Source: Brevibacillus massiliensis
GTDB taxonomy: Bacteria; Bacillota; Bacilli; Brevibacillales; Brevibacillaceae
DNA: 64,000 nt
Reading direction: 5' to 3'
NCBI RefSeq assembly: GCF_000311785.1
Contig: NZ_HE978538.1
Span: 261,693 to 325,692, forward strand
Shown here: in pieces, positions 18,337-27,333 of the stretch
Numbering within the stretch: position 1 is the stretch's first letter
Layout: every line of letters begins with the position of its first letter
Made by a program: the position numbers and the translations under genes
The notes under the pieces: generated by a model
Told to the model about the DNA's origin: nothing
The model's database searches: none
What the model saw: only the letters and a program-made list of their open reading frames with translations

Positions 18337-19587
18337 ATGTTGGAATTTTTAAAGAGCCAAGATCCCCAGGTTGCTGAGGCCGTTCGTCTTGAATTGGGCA
18401 GACAGCGTGACAAAATCGAACTGATCGCTTCCGAAAATTTTGTCAGCCGAGCTGTAATGGAAGCGGCGGGTACCGTGCTTACCAACAAATACGCGGAAGG
18501 ATATCCCAGCCGCCGGTATTACGGCGGCTGCGAATACGTCGACATTGCCGAAAACATTGCCCGCGACCGGGTGAAGGAACTGTTTGGCGCAGAACACGCC
18601 AACGTGCAGCCGCATTCCGGCGCCCAGGCAAATATGGGTGTATACTTTACCATCCTCAAGCCGGGCGACACTGTCCTGGGGATGAATCTCTCCCATGGCG
18701 GACACTTGACTCACGGCAGTCCGGTTAACTTCTCCGGGCTTTTGTACAATTTCGTCGAATACGGCGTCGATGAGCAGACTCACCGGATCGATTACGATGT
18801 CGTCCGCTCGCTTGCCCGGGAACACAAACCCAAGTTGATCGTCGCCGGAGCGAGCGCGTATCCCCGGGTAATCGACTTTGCCAAGTTCCGCGAGATCGCC
18901 GATGAAGTGGGCGCGTACTTCATGGTCGACATGGCGCATATCGCCGGCTTGGTAGCGGCTGGTTTGCATCCAAATCCGGTTCCGTACGCTCACTTTGTGA
19001 CCAGTACGACCCACAAGACACTGCGCGGTCCGCGCGGAGGATTGATCCTCTGCAAAGAGGAGTTTGCCAAAGCGATCGACAAGTCGATCTTCCCGGGTGT
19101 TCAAGGCGGTCCGCTGATGCACATTATCGCGGCCAAGGCGGTTGCGTTCGGAGAAGCGCTGCAGCCGTCGTTTAAAGAGTATGCGAAACGTATTGTCGAG
19201 AATGCTAGCGCATTTGCCGAAGCCTTAAAGGCGGAAGGGCTGCAGCTTGTATCAGGCGGAACGGACAACCACTTGGTATTGGTGGACGTTCGCAACCTGG
19301 GCTTGACCGGGAAAGAGGCCGAACATCTGCTTGACGAAGTCTCTATTACCACCAATAAAAACACCATTCCGTACGATCCGCAAAGTCCGTTCGTCACCAG
19401 CGGCGTCCGCATGGGTACGCCAGCGGTCACTACCCGCGGATTTGACACAGAAGCGATGAAGGAGGTTGCTTCGATTATCGCATTGTCGTTGAAGAATCCG
19501 CAGGATGCAGCCAAGCAGGAGGAAGCCCGCCAGCGCGTCGCTGCCCTCTGCGCCCGGTTCCCGCTGTACGAAGGACTCTCGATTTAA
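18337..19587 (+). CDS. glyA: Serine hydroxymethyltransferase
   Basis: PLP enzyme converting serine and tetrahydrofolate to glycine and methylene-THF, the main one-carbon source. 416 residues. The PLP lysine is Lys227 in [40 protein letters not shown] and the [13 protein letters not shown] segment are classic. GTG 18319 and ATG 18331 are also in frame, but the AGGAG site (18324-18328) is correctly spaced only for ATG 18337, and [12 protein letters not shown] matches the family start. Followed by a strong terminator. Confidence 0.98.
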   Translation: MLEFLKSQDPQVAEAVRLELGRQRDKIELIASENFVSRAVMEAAGTVLTNKYAEGYPSRRYYGGCEYVDIAENIARDRVKELFGAEHANVQPHSGAQANMGVYFTILKPGDTVLGMNLSHGGHLTHGSPVNFSGLLYNFVEYGVDEQTHRIDYDVVRSLAREHKPKLIVAGASAYPRVIDFAKFREIADEVGAYFMVDMAHIAGLVAAGLHPNPVPYAHFVTSTTHKTLRGPRGGLILCKEEFAKAIDKSIFPGVQGGPLMHIIAAKAVAFGEALQPSFKEYAKRIVENASAFAEALKAEGLQLVSGGTDNHLVLVDVRNLGLTGKEAEHLLDEVSITTNKNTIPYDPQSPFVTSGVRMGTPAVTTRGFDTEAMKEVASIIALSLKNPQDAAKQEEARQRVAALCARFPLYEGLSI

Positions 19588-19607
19588 CCCGCATAAGTGA
19601 TAAAGGT

Positions 19608-19636
19608 GTCCCCGATCCGTATCGGGGACTTTCTTT
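19608..19636 (+). terminator. Terminator after glyA
   Basis: GTCCCCGAT (19608-19616) pairs perfectly with ATCGGGGAC (19621-19629) around a CCGT loop, with a TTTCTTT tail. Confidence 0.88.
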
Positions 19637-19701
19637 GTGAAGAGGCTCATGCTACCGAAGGGACTCCCCTTTCATGCGCTATCGTATTCATTTTCAAAAA
19701 A

Positions 19702-19730
19702 TTGACGTGCTTCATCTGTTTCGCTATGAT
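19702..19730 (+). promoter_or_regulatory. Sigma-A promoter of upp-wecB
   Basis: TTGACG (19702-19707) and TATGAT (19725-19730) with 17-base spacing, about 75 bases before the upp start. TATAAA right after is an alternative -10. Confidence 0.75.
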
Positions 19731-19805
19731 TATAAAAGCTTTCAAAAGGGGGGTTTTTAAAGCCTTTACATCACCGACAAAACGGAAACTACGGGGGGAA
19801 ATGGA

Positions 19806-20435
19806 ATGAGTCGAGTTTACGTTTTTGACCATCCGCTTATTCAGCATAAAATTACGTTTATCCGGGATAAAAACACCGGGACAAAAGACTTCCGGGAACT
19901 GGTAGACGAAGTGGCTACGTTGATGGCCTATGAAATTACGCGAGATATGCCGCTGGAAGAGACCGTAATCGAAACACCGGTGGCGCCCTGTCGCTCCCGC
20001 GTGCTTGCAGGGAAAAAGGTAGGCCTGATACCGATTCTGCGGGCTGGCCTCGGCATGGTGGAAGGAATCCTCAAGCTGATTCCTGCCGCCAAGGTGGGAC
20101 ATATCGGTTTGTATCGCGATCCCAATACGCTGAAGCCGGTAGAGTACTTCGCCAAGCTGCCGACTGATATCCAGGAACGCGACTTGATTGTCATTGATCC
20201 AATGCTGGCAACCGGCGGTTCGGCGGCGGCAGCGATTACGGCGTTGAAACAGCGCGGGGCGAAAAGCCTGAAGCTGATGTGCCTGGTAGCGGCCCCGGAA
20301 GGGATTGAACTCATGCAGAAGGAACATCCGGATGTAGACATCTTTGTGGCGGCGGTAGATGACCGTTTGAACGATCACGGCTACATCGTTCCCGGACTGG
20401 GTGATGCCGGAGACCGCTTGTTCGGTACGAAGTAG
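19806..20435 (+). CDS. upp: Uracil phosphoribosyltransferase
   Basis: Salvages uracil with PRPP to UMP. 209 residues, family length. The PRPP-binding loop is [27 protein letters not shown] and the C-terminal uracil-binding [16 protein letters not shown] are intact. ATG 19806 has a GGGGGAAATGG site. In Bacillus upp sits just upstream of the atp operon; here about 8 kb of other genes lies between. wecB begins nine bases after it and is probably cotranscribed. Confidence 0.97.
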   Translation: MSRVYVFDHPLIQHKITFIRDKNTGTKDFRELVDEVATLMAYEITRDMPLEETVIETPVAPCRSRVLAGKKVGLIPILRAGLGMVEGILKLIPAAKVGHIGLYRDPNTLKPVEYFAKLPTDIQERDLIVIDPMLATGGSAAAAITALKQRGAKSLKLMCLVAAPEGIELMQKEHPDVDIFVAAVDDRLNDHGYIVPGLGDAGDRLFGTK

Positions 20436-20444
20436 GTGAAACTG

Positions 20445-21611
20445 ATGAAAAAGATCAAAGTGTTGACGGTGTTTGGCACTCGGCCCGAGGCGATTAAAAT
20501 GGCTCCGCTGGTCCACGAGTTAAAACGCCGTCCGGAGCAGATCGAATCGATCGTGTGCGTCACGGCCCAGCATCGGCAAATGCTTGATCAGGTTCTGGAT
20601 ATGTTTGAAATCGTCCCTGATCTCGATTTGAACATGATGAAGGAACGCCAGACGCTGGTTGATGTAACGGTGCGCGGCCTGGAGAGTCTCGATCGGGTGA
20701 TGAAAGAGACCAAGCCGGATATCGTACTGGTTCACGGGGACACCACGACCACGTTTATCGCCAGTCTGGCTGCCTTTTACAACCAGGTGGCGATCGGACA
20801 TGTCGAAGCGGGACTTCGGACGTGGGACAAGTACTCCCCGTTCCCGGAAGAGATGAACCGGCAGTTGACCGGAGTCATGGCTGACCTGCATTTTTCTCCG
20901 ACTGAGGGGGCGGCGGATAATCTGCGCCGGGAAAACAAGCAGGAATCATCTATTTTTGTCACCGGAAATACCGTCATTGACGCTTTGCAGACGACTGTTC
21001 GGGAGGATTACCGCCACCCGGTGCTCGAACAGACGGCAGGCCGCCGGATGGTGCTAATGACCGCCCACCGCCGGGAGAATCTGGGTGAGCCGATGCGGCG
21101 GATCTTCCGGGCCGTTCGCCGCCTGGTGGAGGATCACCCGGACATCGCCGTCGTCTATCCGGTCCATCTAAACCCGGCTGTACAGGAGGTGGCCCGGGAG
21201 GTACTGGGTGACCATCAGCGCATTCACCTGATTGAGCCTTTGGATACCTTCGACTTCCACAATTTTGCCCGCAGGGCGCACTTGATTTTGACCGACTCGG
21301 GCGGTGTGCAAGAAGAAGCGCCTTCACTGGGAGTTCCCGTACTGGTCTTGCGGGACACCACAGAGCGGCCGGAGGGGATTGAAGCCGGAACGCTGAAATT
21401 GGCCGGGACGGACGAGGAACAGGTATACCGGCTGGCGAATGAATTGTTGTGCGATTCCGATGCTTATGAAGCGATGGCAAAAGCAGTAAATCCTTACGGG
21501 GACGGCAAAGCTTCCGAGCGGATTGTCGAAGCGATCCTTTATCACTTCGGCCTTCGCAGCGAACGGCCGCAGCCGTTTCGCCCGGGCCAAAAGGAACAGA
21601 CAATCGTGTAA
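20445..21611 (+). CDS. wecB: UDP-N-acetylglucosamine 2-epimerase (non-hydrolysing)
   Basis: Interconverts UDP-GlcNAc and UDP-ManNAc, the donor for ManNAc in teichoic-acid linkage units and secondary cell-wall polymers. 388 residues. Signatures include TVFGTRPEAIKMAPL, VHGDTTTTF, GHVEAGLRT, HRRENLGEPM and DSGGVQEEAPSLG. Start ATG 20445 gives MKKIKVLTVFG, aligning with B. subtilis MnaA, and is spaced six bases from GTAGGTG; the in-frame GTG 20436 is less likely. TagA, which uses its product, is encoded at 57.2 kb. Confidence 0.95.
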   Translation: MKKIKVLTVFGTRPEAIKMAPLVHELKRRPEQIESIVCVTAQHRQMLDQVLDMFEIVPDLDLNMMKERQTLVDVTVRGLESLDRVMKETKPDIVLVHGDTTTTFIASLAAFYNQVAIGHVEAGLRTWDKYSPFPEEMNRQLTGVMADLHFSPTEGAADNLRRENKQESSIFVTGNTVIDALQTTVREDYRHPVLEQTAGRRMVLMTAHRRENLGEPMRRIFRAVRRLVEDHPDIAVVYPVHLNPAVQEVAREVLGDHQRIHLIEPLDTFDFHNFARRAHLILTDSGGVQEEAPSLGVPVLVLRDTTERPEGIEAGTLKLAGTDEEQVYRLANELLCDSDAYEAMAKAVNPYGDGKASERIVEAILYHFGLRSERPQPFRPGQKEQTIV

Positions 21612-21620
21612 GACAAGGTG

Positions 21621-21655
21621 AGCGACAGCTTCCGCCATGGAGGCTGTCGCTTTCC
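21621..21655 (+). terminator. Terminator between convergent wecB and lysE
   Basis: AGCGACAGC (21621-21629) pairs with GCTGTCGCT (21643-21651), extended by TTCC/GGAG around a GCCAT loop. It lies between convergent genes and may serve both strands. Confidence 0.78.
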
Positions 21656-21657
21656 TG

Positions 21658-22272
21658 TTAAAACAACCACTTCCCACCCATGTACAGGGCGACGCCCCAG
21701 ATAATCACCGCCGATATGCGGTTGATCAAGGCCAGCCACTTGCCGGAGCGGTCGATGGAACCGATCCGCCTGCCGACAATCGACAAGCCGAGAAACCAAC
21801 AGTACGAGACGAGAATGCAGGCGGCTGTAAATCCCCATTTGGCCATTCCGCTGTATCCGAGCGAACTGGTGCCGATCACGCCGATCGTATCAAGAATGGC
21901 ATGGGGATTCAGCAGGGAGACTGATGCGGTAAAGGCGATCTGTTTTTTGGCCGGAAGCCTGACGATCTCCCCGGTGGCGGGGTTTGCCGCAGCGCTCTTC
22001 CACGTCACCCAGCCCATGTAGAGCAGGAAGAGGAAGCCGGCGCCATAGAGAATATAGGCCAGCCAGGAGACTTGCAGCACGACGACCGATACGCCCAACA
22101 CGGCAAGCAATATCAGGATGGTGTCGCACAGGGATGCCGTTATCACCGCCGGCAGGGCTCGCAGCAGCGTCGGCTGGGTAGCGCCCTGGTTAAAGACGAA
22201 CACATTTTGGACGCCCAGCGGGATGATCAGTCCAAAAGCGAGGATAAGGCCATGAATAAAAGCTTGCGCCAT
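21658..22272 (-). CDS. LysE/ArgO-family amino-acid exporter
   Basis: 204-residue membrane protein of the LysE/RhtB superfamily, closest in character to the lysine/arginine exporters. The N-terminal GLILAFGLIIPLGVQNVFVFNQGA, the central SVSLLNPHAILDTIGVIG (NPH motif) and about six hydrophobic helices are diagnostic. It is the only minus-strand gene in the window. The ribosome site AAGGAG is eight bases from the ATG at 22272. It is divergent from a MocR-type PLP regulator, a common arrangement in which the regulator controls the exporter. The substrate is inferred only from family. Confidence 0.88.
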   Translation of the reverse strand: MAQAFIHGLILAFGLIIPLGVQNVFVFNQGATQPTLLRALPAVITASLCDTILILLAVLGVSVVVLQVSWLAYILYGAGFLFLLYMGWVTWKSAAANPATGEIVRLPAKKQIAFTASVSLLNPHAILDTIGVIGTSSLGYSGMAKWGFTAACILVSYCWFLGLSIVGRRIGSIDRSGKWLALINRISAVIIWGVALYMGGKWLF

Positions 22273-22347
22273 CCATATTTCTCCTTCCCATAGTGCAGCT
22301 TTGCTGTTGCATATGAGCTATCGTAAACGGAAACAGGCTGCAAGTCT

Positions 22348-22379
22348 CCAACCAAATGGATGGTATAATACCCAACCAA
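22348..22379. promoter_or_regulatory. Candidate operator/promoter between lysE and the MocR gene
   Basis: The 8-mer CCAACCAA occurs twice as a direct repeat (22348-22355 and 22372-22379), 24 bases start to start. The copies flank a TATAAT (22364-22369) that lies within the perfect palindrome GGTATAATACC (22362-22372). MocR regulators often bind direct repeats overlapping the promoter, so this is a good operator candidate. Confidence 0.5.
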
Positions 22380-22422
22380 TTGCTAAGATAGAGGAAAGCT
22401 TGCCGGAGGTGAAGACAGGGCA

Positions 22423-23874
22423 ATGGCTCAATTGGACTGGAAACCGGACAAGGCCTCGCCTGTACCGCTGTATCGGCAGATTGCTGCATACGTAAAAGAG
22501 AAGATCGCGAGCGGGGAGTGGCCGGTAAACAGCAAGATCCCGCCTCAACGCACACTGGCCAGAGCGTTCGAGGTCAATCGCAGCACTGTCGTCACTGCAT
22601 TGGAGGAATTGACAGCGGAGGGTTTCCTTGAGGGGCGCAGCGGAAGCGGCACGGTCGTTGCCAACAGCAGCTGGACGACGCTGACTGCGGTCCCGCCCCC
22701 AGACTGGAACGCTTATGTCAATGCAGGCATTCACAAGCCCAATTTGCCGACCATTCAGGAAATTAACAAGGCGGAATTTCATCCCGGCGTCATCCGGCTG
22801 GGCACCGGTGAACTGGGACCGGAGCTGCAGCCGAAAGAGTGGATGAGAGAGATGCTTGGCCGGGTATCGGGCAAAATCGAATCGCTCGGGTATGAACAGC
22901 CCAAGGGATTGCCGGCACTGCGGGAACAGATCAGCCGTTATGCCAAATCGTTGGGGATAGAGGCCTCCCCCTCGGCCGTATTGGTGGTCTCCGGCGCCCT
23001 TCAAGCGCTTCAACTGATTTCGCTTGGCATCCTTCACCGAGGCTCATCGATTTTGCTGGAAAAACCATCTTATCTGTCTTCCCTGCATTTGTTTCAATCT
23101 GCCGGGATGAGGCTTCACGGCATGCCGATGGACGGACAGGGGCTGATCACCTCGCATCTGCAGGCGTACCTAAGGCAGCACCAGGCGGCGATGTTGTACA
23201 CGATTCCTTCGTTTCACAATCCAACCGGAATTCTGATGACAGCACAGCGTCGCCAGGAATTGTTGAAGGTGTGCGAGGCAGAGCGGCTGCCGATTGTCGA
23301 AGACGACGTCTACCGGGAGTTGTGGCTTGACACTCCTGCGCCGCCTCCCCTCAAAGCAGCGGACAAAAGCGGCCTGGTCTTGTATCTCGGGAGCATGTCC
23401 AAGTCGCTGAGTCCCGGTCTTAGGATCGGCTGGCTGATCGGGCCCGAGCCGGTGATCGAGCGGTTGGCTGACATCAAAATGCAGACGGATTACGGATCCA
23501 GCTCCCTGTCCCAATGGGCAGCGGCCGAGTGGCTGGCAAGCGGCAGGTATCAGGAACACATCGCCTGGGTCCGGGAGCAGCTGAAAAAGCGGCGTGAAGC
23601 GGCAATACAGGCGCTGGATGCCCACTATTCCGATATGGCCGAATGGAGCATGCCTGCGGGAGGCTTCTACATCTGGCTCCGCTTTACAGTGGGGATGCCC
23701 ATTCGCAAGCTGTTTGAGCGGGCGCTGGAAGCCGGTATTCTGATTAATCCGGGAAGCGTGTACGATCAGGGGGCTGCGCAGTATTTGCGCCTCTCCTACT
23801 CATATGCATCGCCCGACGAATTGCAAAGCGGACTTGCCAGGCTGGCAGAGATTGCGAGGACGTTAGCGGAATAA
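22423..23874 (+). CDS. MocR/PdxR-subfamily GntR transcriptional regulator with aminotransferase-like domain
   Basis: 483 residues. An N-terminal GntR winged helix-turn-helix (about 12-80, VPLYRQIAAYVKEKI and LARAFEVNRSTVVTALEEL) is followed by a fold type I aminotransferase domain (about 120-480). The PLP lysine is Lys327 in LGSMSKSLSPGLRIGW. YTIPSFHNPTG and the EDDVYREL motif are also conserved. Such proteins sense PLP adducts with amino acids or amines. It is divergent from the LysE-type exporter, which it probably regulates. Start ATG 22423; a terminator follows. Confidence 0.92.
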   Translation: MAQLDWKPDKASPVPLYRQIAAYVKEKIASGEWPVNSKIPPQRTLARAFEVNRSTVVTALEELTAEGFLEGRSGSGTVVANSSWTTLTAVPPPDWNAYVNAGIHKPNLPTIQEINKAEFHPGVIRLGTGELGPELQPKEWMREMLGRVSGKIESLGYEQPKGLPALREQISRYAKSLGIEASPSAVLVVSGALQALQLISLGILHRGSSILLEKPSYLSSLHLFQSAGMRLHGMPMDGQGLITSHLQAYLRQHQAAMLYTIPSFHNPTGILMTAQRRQELLKVCEAERLPIVEDDVYRELWLDTPAPPPLKAADKSGLVLYLGSMSKSLSPGLRIGWLIGPEPVIERLADIKMQTDYGSSSLSQWAAAEWLASGRYQEHIAWVREQLKKRREAAIQALDAHYSDMAEWSMPAGGFYIWLRFTVGMPIRKLFERALEAGILINPGSVYDQGAAQYLRLSYSYASPDELQSGLARLAEIARTLAE

Positions 23875-23881
23875 CGGGTTT

Positions 23882-23907
23882 GAGGCACATTGACTGTGCC
23901 TCTTTTT
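23882..23907 (+). terminator. Terminator after the MocR gene
   Basis: GAGGCACA (23882-23889) pairs perfectly with TGTGCCTC (23895-23902) around a five-base loop, followed by five T residues. Confidence 0.9.
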
Positions 23908-24040
23908 ATATACATCTTTTCAAAAAACTTTACTACCCAAATAAAATTCTATAAAGCTACGAAACTAAAAACCTATCAAAGCGTCTAAAGATAGTGAACG
24001 ACATCAGAGAAAATCACAAGAGGAGAGGAGTTATACTACC

Positions 24041-27000
24041 ATGAGGAAGAGGCAGCGCAGGCTGCTGTCGCTCCTTGTTGCTTCGTCGTTGTTGTGGGGA
24101 ACATATGTTCCGTTCGCGTCCAGGGCAGCAGAAGCAGCAGTGCCAAGTTCCATGTCGGTTATCTGGCAGACGCCCATTGGCGAAGGAGTGACACTGTACA
24201 AATATTCGAAAGCTTACGGAAATCAGCAGTCGATCATTTACGTGACACAAGTGGATTTGAACAACGATTACGTTGAAGTCAAACCGGTGTACGGCACGAA
24301 CGGCCTGTTGACGGAGAAGCAAACCGTCACGAAAATGGCCAACGAGAGCGGGGCGATTGCGGCGATTAACGCAGACTTCTTTAATATGCAGAAACGCGGA
24401 GCTCCCTTCGGCGTCGTGGTGAAGGATTCCGATGTCGTGTCCTCGATGGGGCACATATCCTACTGGTACAGCCTGGGCATTACCGACGATAAATTGGCCT
24501 ACATAGAACATCTCGGTTTTACGGGCAAGGTGACCGCCGAGAACGGAACGTCTTTTTCGCTTCGCGGGGTCAACAAGGAAGAGTACAATCCCAGTGAAGG
24601 AAAAAGCCACCTGGGCCAGCTCAATCTCTATACACCCAAGTTCGGCAAGACAAGCCTGGGACCGATCAGCGGCTATAAAAATGTCGTGGAAGTCGTGTTC
24701 GTGAACGGCGTTGCCACCGAAGTTCGCACAGACCAGCCGGCTGCCGCGATCCCGGCAAACGGTTTTGTCTTGTGGGGGCAAGGGGCTGCAGCCGACTTTT
24801 TAAAACAGAATGTGCCCGTCGGCTCTAGCGTCAGCATCGACTACCAGACCACGCCGAACAACAAGAACTGGGTGAATGCGGTAGGCGGCGGCGTCCTGTT
24901 GGTCGACCAGGGGAAACCGCTCACGTCGTTTCGGGCAGAAGCCGCGATTACGGGGAAAAACGCCCACACCGCAGTTGGTGTCTCGCAGGATGGCAAGATG
25001 CTCTACATAGTGGCAAATGACGATACAGCCAACAGCCGTGGACTAACCTTGCAGGAACTGTCGCAAGTCATGGTGGATTTGGGCGCGTATCGGGCGGTCA
25101 ACTTCGATGGCGGCGGTTCCACCACGATCGCTGCCCGGATGCTTGGCGATACCCAGGCCAAACTGATCAACCAGCCGAAGGGCGGAGCGGAGCGCCGGGT
25201 ACCGACCGGACTTGCCGTTTACAATACGGCACCCCAAGGAACCCTTTCCAATTTCCAAATCGACGGCCCGACCGACGTGCTAATGGGACAAACGGCCGAC
25301 TTTACGACAAAGGCGTACGACAACCATTACCTGCCGTATAAGATCGATCCTTCCGAGATTACTTGGTCGGTCAGACAGAGCGAGGCTGGAACATTTGAAG
25401 GCCATCGGCTGACGGCTCTGAAGCCGGGTACGATCACGATCGAAGCGACGGCGGCAGGCATTACAAAAACCCGTGACGTCCGTGTGCTCGGCGGCCAGGA
25501 CATAGCCCAGGTCATCGTCTCGCCGGCGATGATCAACATAGCCCCCGGACAGACGGTGACACTCGATGTCAAAGTCAAAACAAAGCAAGGGGTGACAGTG
25601 CAGGCGACTCCGCTGAGCGTCAAGGTGACCGCCAATTCGTCGCTGCTCAATGTGAATGACAAGCTGCAGCTTAGAGCGAATGACGGAGTTGGCCAAGGCA
25701 GCGTGACAGTCTCCTATGACGGCGTCTCGACTACCGTCCCGGTCAACATCGGTGAACAGGAGCAGCCGTGGCTGAACTTTGACAATCTGACCGGTCTGTA
25801 TCACGTGGGATATCCGGAAGGGTTGAATAACGCCGGATCGTTTAGCCTGGTCAGCGATCCTGTCTACCGTTCGAAAAAAGCGGCCAAGCTGACCTACAAC
25901 TTCGCCGGGGCGTCGGAAGACGATGTCCGGATCGCATACGGCCGCATGGGTTCCAATGCTGTCCTGATGCCGGGGCAACCGATCGGCATGGGACTTTGGG
26001 TCTATGGCGACAACAGCAACCACTGGCTGCGGGCAGAGATTATTGACGCCAAGGGCAAGCAGCATCTGGTCGATTTGGCAGAGAAGATCGATTGGACAGG
26101 CTGGAAACAGGTAAAAGGCTACTTCCCGGCCAATGTTAGCTATCCGGTGCAGCTCCGCAGCATCTACGTCGTCGACAAACCGGAAGAGTCAGAGTCCCGC
26201 CCGCTGCAGGGAACGCTCTACTTCGATGAGGCTTCTGTTCTGCTGCCGTTCCAGGCAGGCAAGCAACTGCCGGGGGCGGACGTCGATCCAGCCAAACCGG
26301 GCAAGCTTTCATTAGGGGATGAGCTGGATCTCAGCTACTCGTTTGCGCGTTCAGCCGATTATCTAAGCAAGGCCCGAATTGACGTAAAATCGACGGCGGG
26401 GACAAAGCTCCCGGGGTACGTGGCGGCAGCAAACGGGTTCACCATCTCCCCGATCGATCTGAAACCAGGGAAGACGGACCAATTCAGCACTTCTCCGGCG
26501 ACGATTACCTTAAAGCCGAAGAAATGGACCAAGCGCAAAGGCGTCGGCTTGCTGTACGTAAATGAAGCCAACCAAACCTTTGATCCGCTCGTCGGGCAGA
26601 TGGACCCGAACGGCAACTGGGTCTACCAGGTAAACTCCTACGGTACGTACATCCCGTACTACCTGGAAATTCCAAGCAGCGTGCCGTTCATGGACATCAT
26701 GAATCACCCGGCACAGGAAGAAATTACGAAGATGGCAGCAAAAGGCTACATCAAAGGTCTTGCTCCGGACGTATTTGGTCCGGAAGTGTCGCTGACCCGG
26801 GCGGAATTCGTAACCTTGCTGTCCAGGGTGTACAACTGGAAGCTGCCAGCCAAGCCGAAGCTGTCGTTTAAGGATGCGGTGCCGGATTGGGCCCAGGGGG
26901 CTGTCCAGGTCGCTGTAGCGAACGGCATCGTCAAAGGGTATGACGACAAGACGTTCCGTGCGAACCAGCCCGTGACTCGCGCGGAGGCGGCCGTCATCCT

Positions 27001-27202
27001 GGATCGTCTGATGAAAAAACAGAAAAAGCCGGAAACGACGCTGGCCGACCAAAAATCGTGGCCGAGTTGGGCCGCTTCATCCATCAACAATGTCGTTGGA
27101 CTCGGTTTAATGGATCCGATCGGCAACAACTTTGCGCCAAATCAGCCGACTACCCGAGCGGAATACGTCGTGGCATTGTACCGGATGTTAGGCATGAAAT
27201 AA
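24041..27202 (+). CDS. Secreted phosphodiester-glycosidase (NAGPA) domain protein with three SLH domains
   Basis: 1053 residues. The signal peptide (about 1-32, MRKRQRRLL then a hydrophobic core, FASRAAEA) directs export. The NAGPA/phosphodiester glycosidase domain (about 72-395) shows AINADFFNMQKRGAPFG, AVGVSQDGKMLYIV and AVNFDGGGSTTIA. Ig-like segments (about 400-575) follow, with LKPGTITIEATAAG resembling bacterial Ig-like folds. A carbohydrate-binding-like beta sandwich (about 580-735, GLWVYGDNSNHWLRAEI) comes next. Three SLH domains (about 883-1053) each contain an (L/T/V)TRAE motif and would anchor it to the cell-wall polymer. Start ATG 24041 after GAGGAGAGG. Not part of the conserved Bacillus block; the substrate is unknown. 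Confidence 0.88.
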   Translation: MRKRQRRLLSLLVASSLLWGTYVPFASRAAEAAVPSSMSVIWQTPIGEGVTLYKYSKAYGNQQSIIYVTQVDLNNDYVEVKPVYGTNGLLTEKQTVTKMANESGAIAAINADFFNMQKRGAPFGVVVKDSDVVSSMGHISYWYSLGITDDKLAYIEHLGFTGKVTAENGTSFSLRGVNKEEYNPSEGKSHLGQLNLYTPKFGKTSLGPISGYKNVVEVVFVNGVATEVRTDQPAAAIPANGFVLWGQGAAADFLKQNVPVGSSVSIDYQTTPNNKNWVNAVGGGVLLVDQGKPLTSFRAEAAITGKNAHTAVGVSQDGKMLYIVANDDTANSRGLTLQELSQVMVDLGAYRAVNFDGGGSTTIAARMLGDTQAKLINQPKGGAERRVPTGLAVYNTAPQGTLSNFQIDGPTDVLMGQTADFTTKAYDNHYLPYKIDPSEITWSVRQSEAGTFEGHRLTALKPGTITIEATAAGITKTRDVRVLGGQDIAQVIVSPAMINIAPGQTVTLDVKVKTKQGVTVQATPLSVKVTANSSLLNVNDKLQLRANDGVGQGSVTVSYDGVSTTVPVNIGEQEQPWLNFDNLTGLYHVGYPEGLNNAGSFSLVSDPVYRSKKAAKLTYNFAGASEDDVRIAYGRMGSNAVLMPGQPIGMGLWVYGDNSNHWLRAEIIDAKGKQHLVDLAEKIDWTGWKQVKGYFPANVSYPVQLRSIYVVDKPEESESRPLQGTLYFDEASVLLPFQAGKQLPGADVDPAKPGKLSLGDELDLSYSFARSADYLSKARIDVKSTAGTKLPGYVAAANGFTISPIDLKPGKTDQFSTSPATITLKPKKWTKRKGVGLLYVNEANQTFDPLVGQMDPNGNWVYQVNSYGTYIPYYLEIPSSVPFMDIMNHPAQEEITKMAAKGYIKGLAPDVFGPEVSLTRAEFVTLLSRVYNWKLPAKPKLSFKDAVPDWAQGAVQVAVANGIVKGYDDKTFRANQPVTRAEAAVILDRLMKKQKKPETTLADQKSWPSWAASSINNVVGLGLMDPIGNNFAPNQPTTRAEYVVALYRMLGMK

Positions 27203-27214
27203 ATAAACGCTGGG

Positions 27215-27249
27215 AAGACCGCTCCCCGGGCAAGGGGGGCGGTCTTTTG
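27215..27249 (+). terminator. Terminator after the NAGPA-SLH gene
   Basis: AAGACCGC (27215-27222) pairs with GCGGTCTT (27239-27246), extended internally by CCCC/GGGG, followed by TTTT-G-T. Confidence 0.88.
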
Positions 27250-27333
27250 TCTCTTGTTCGGAAGGATAAAAGGGTGTAAGGAAGAATTGATGGTAAAGAA
27301 GATTCCATTATATTTTTGCGAGGAGTGGTAACA

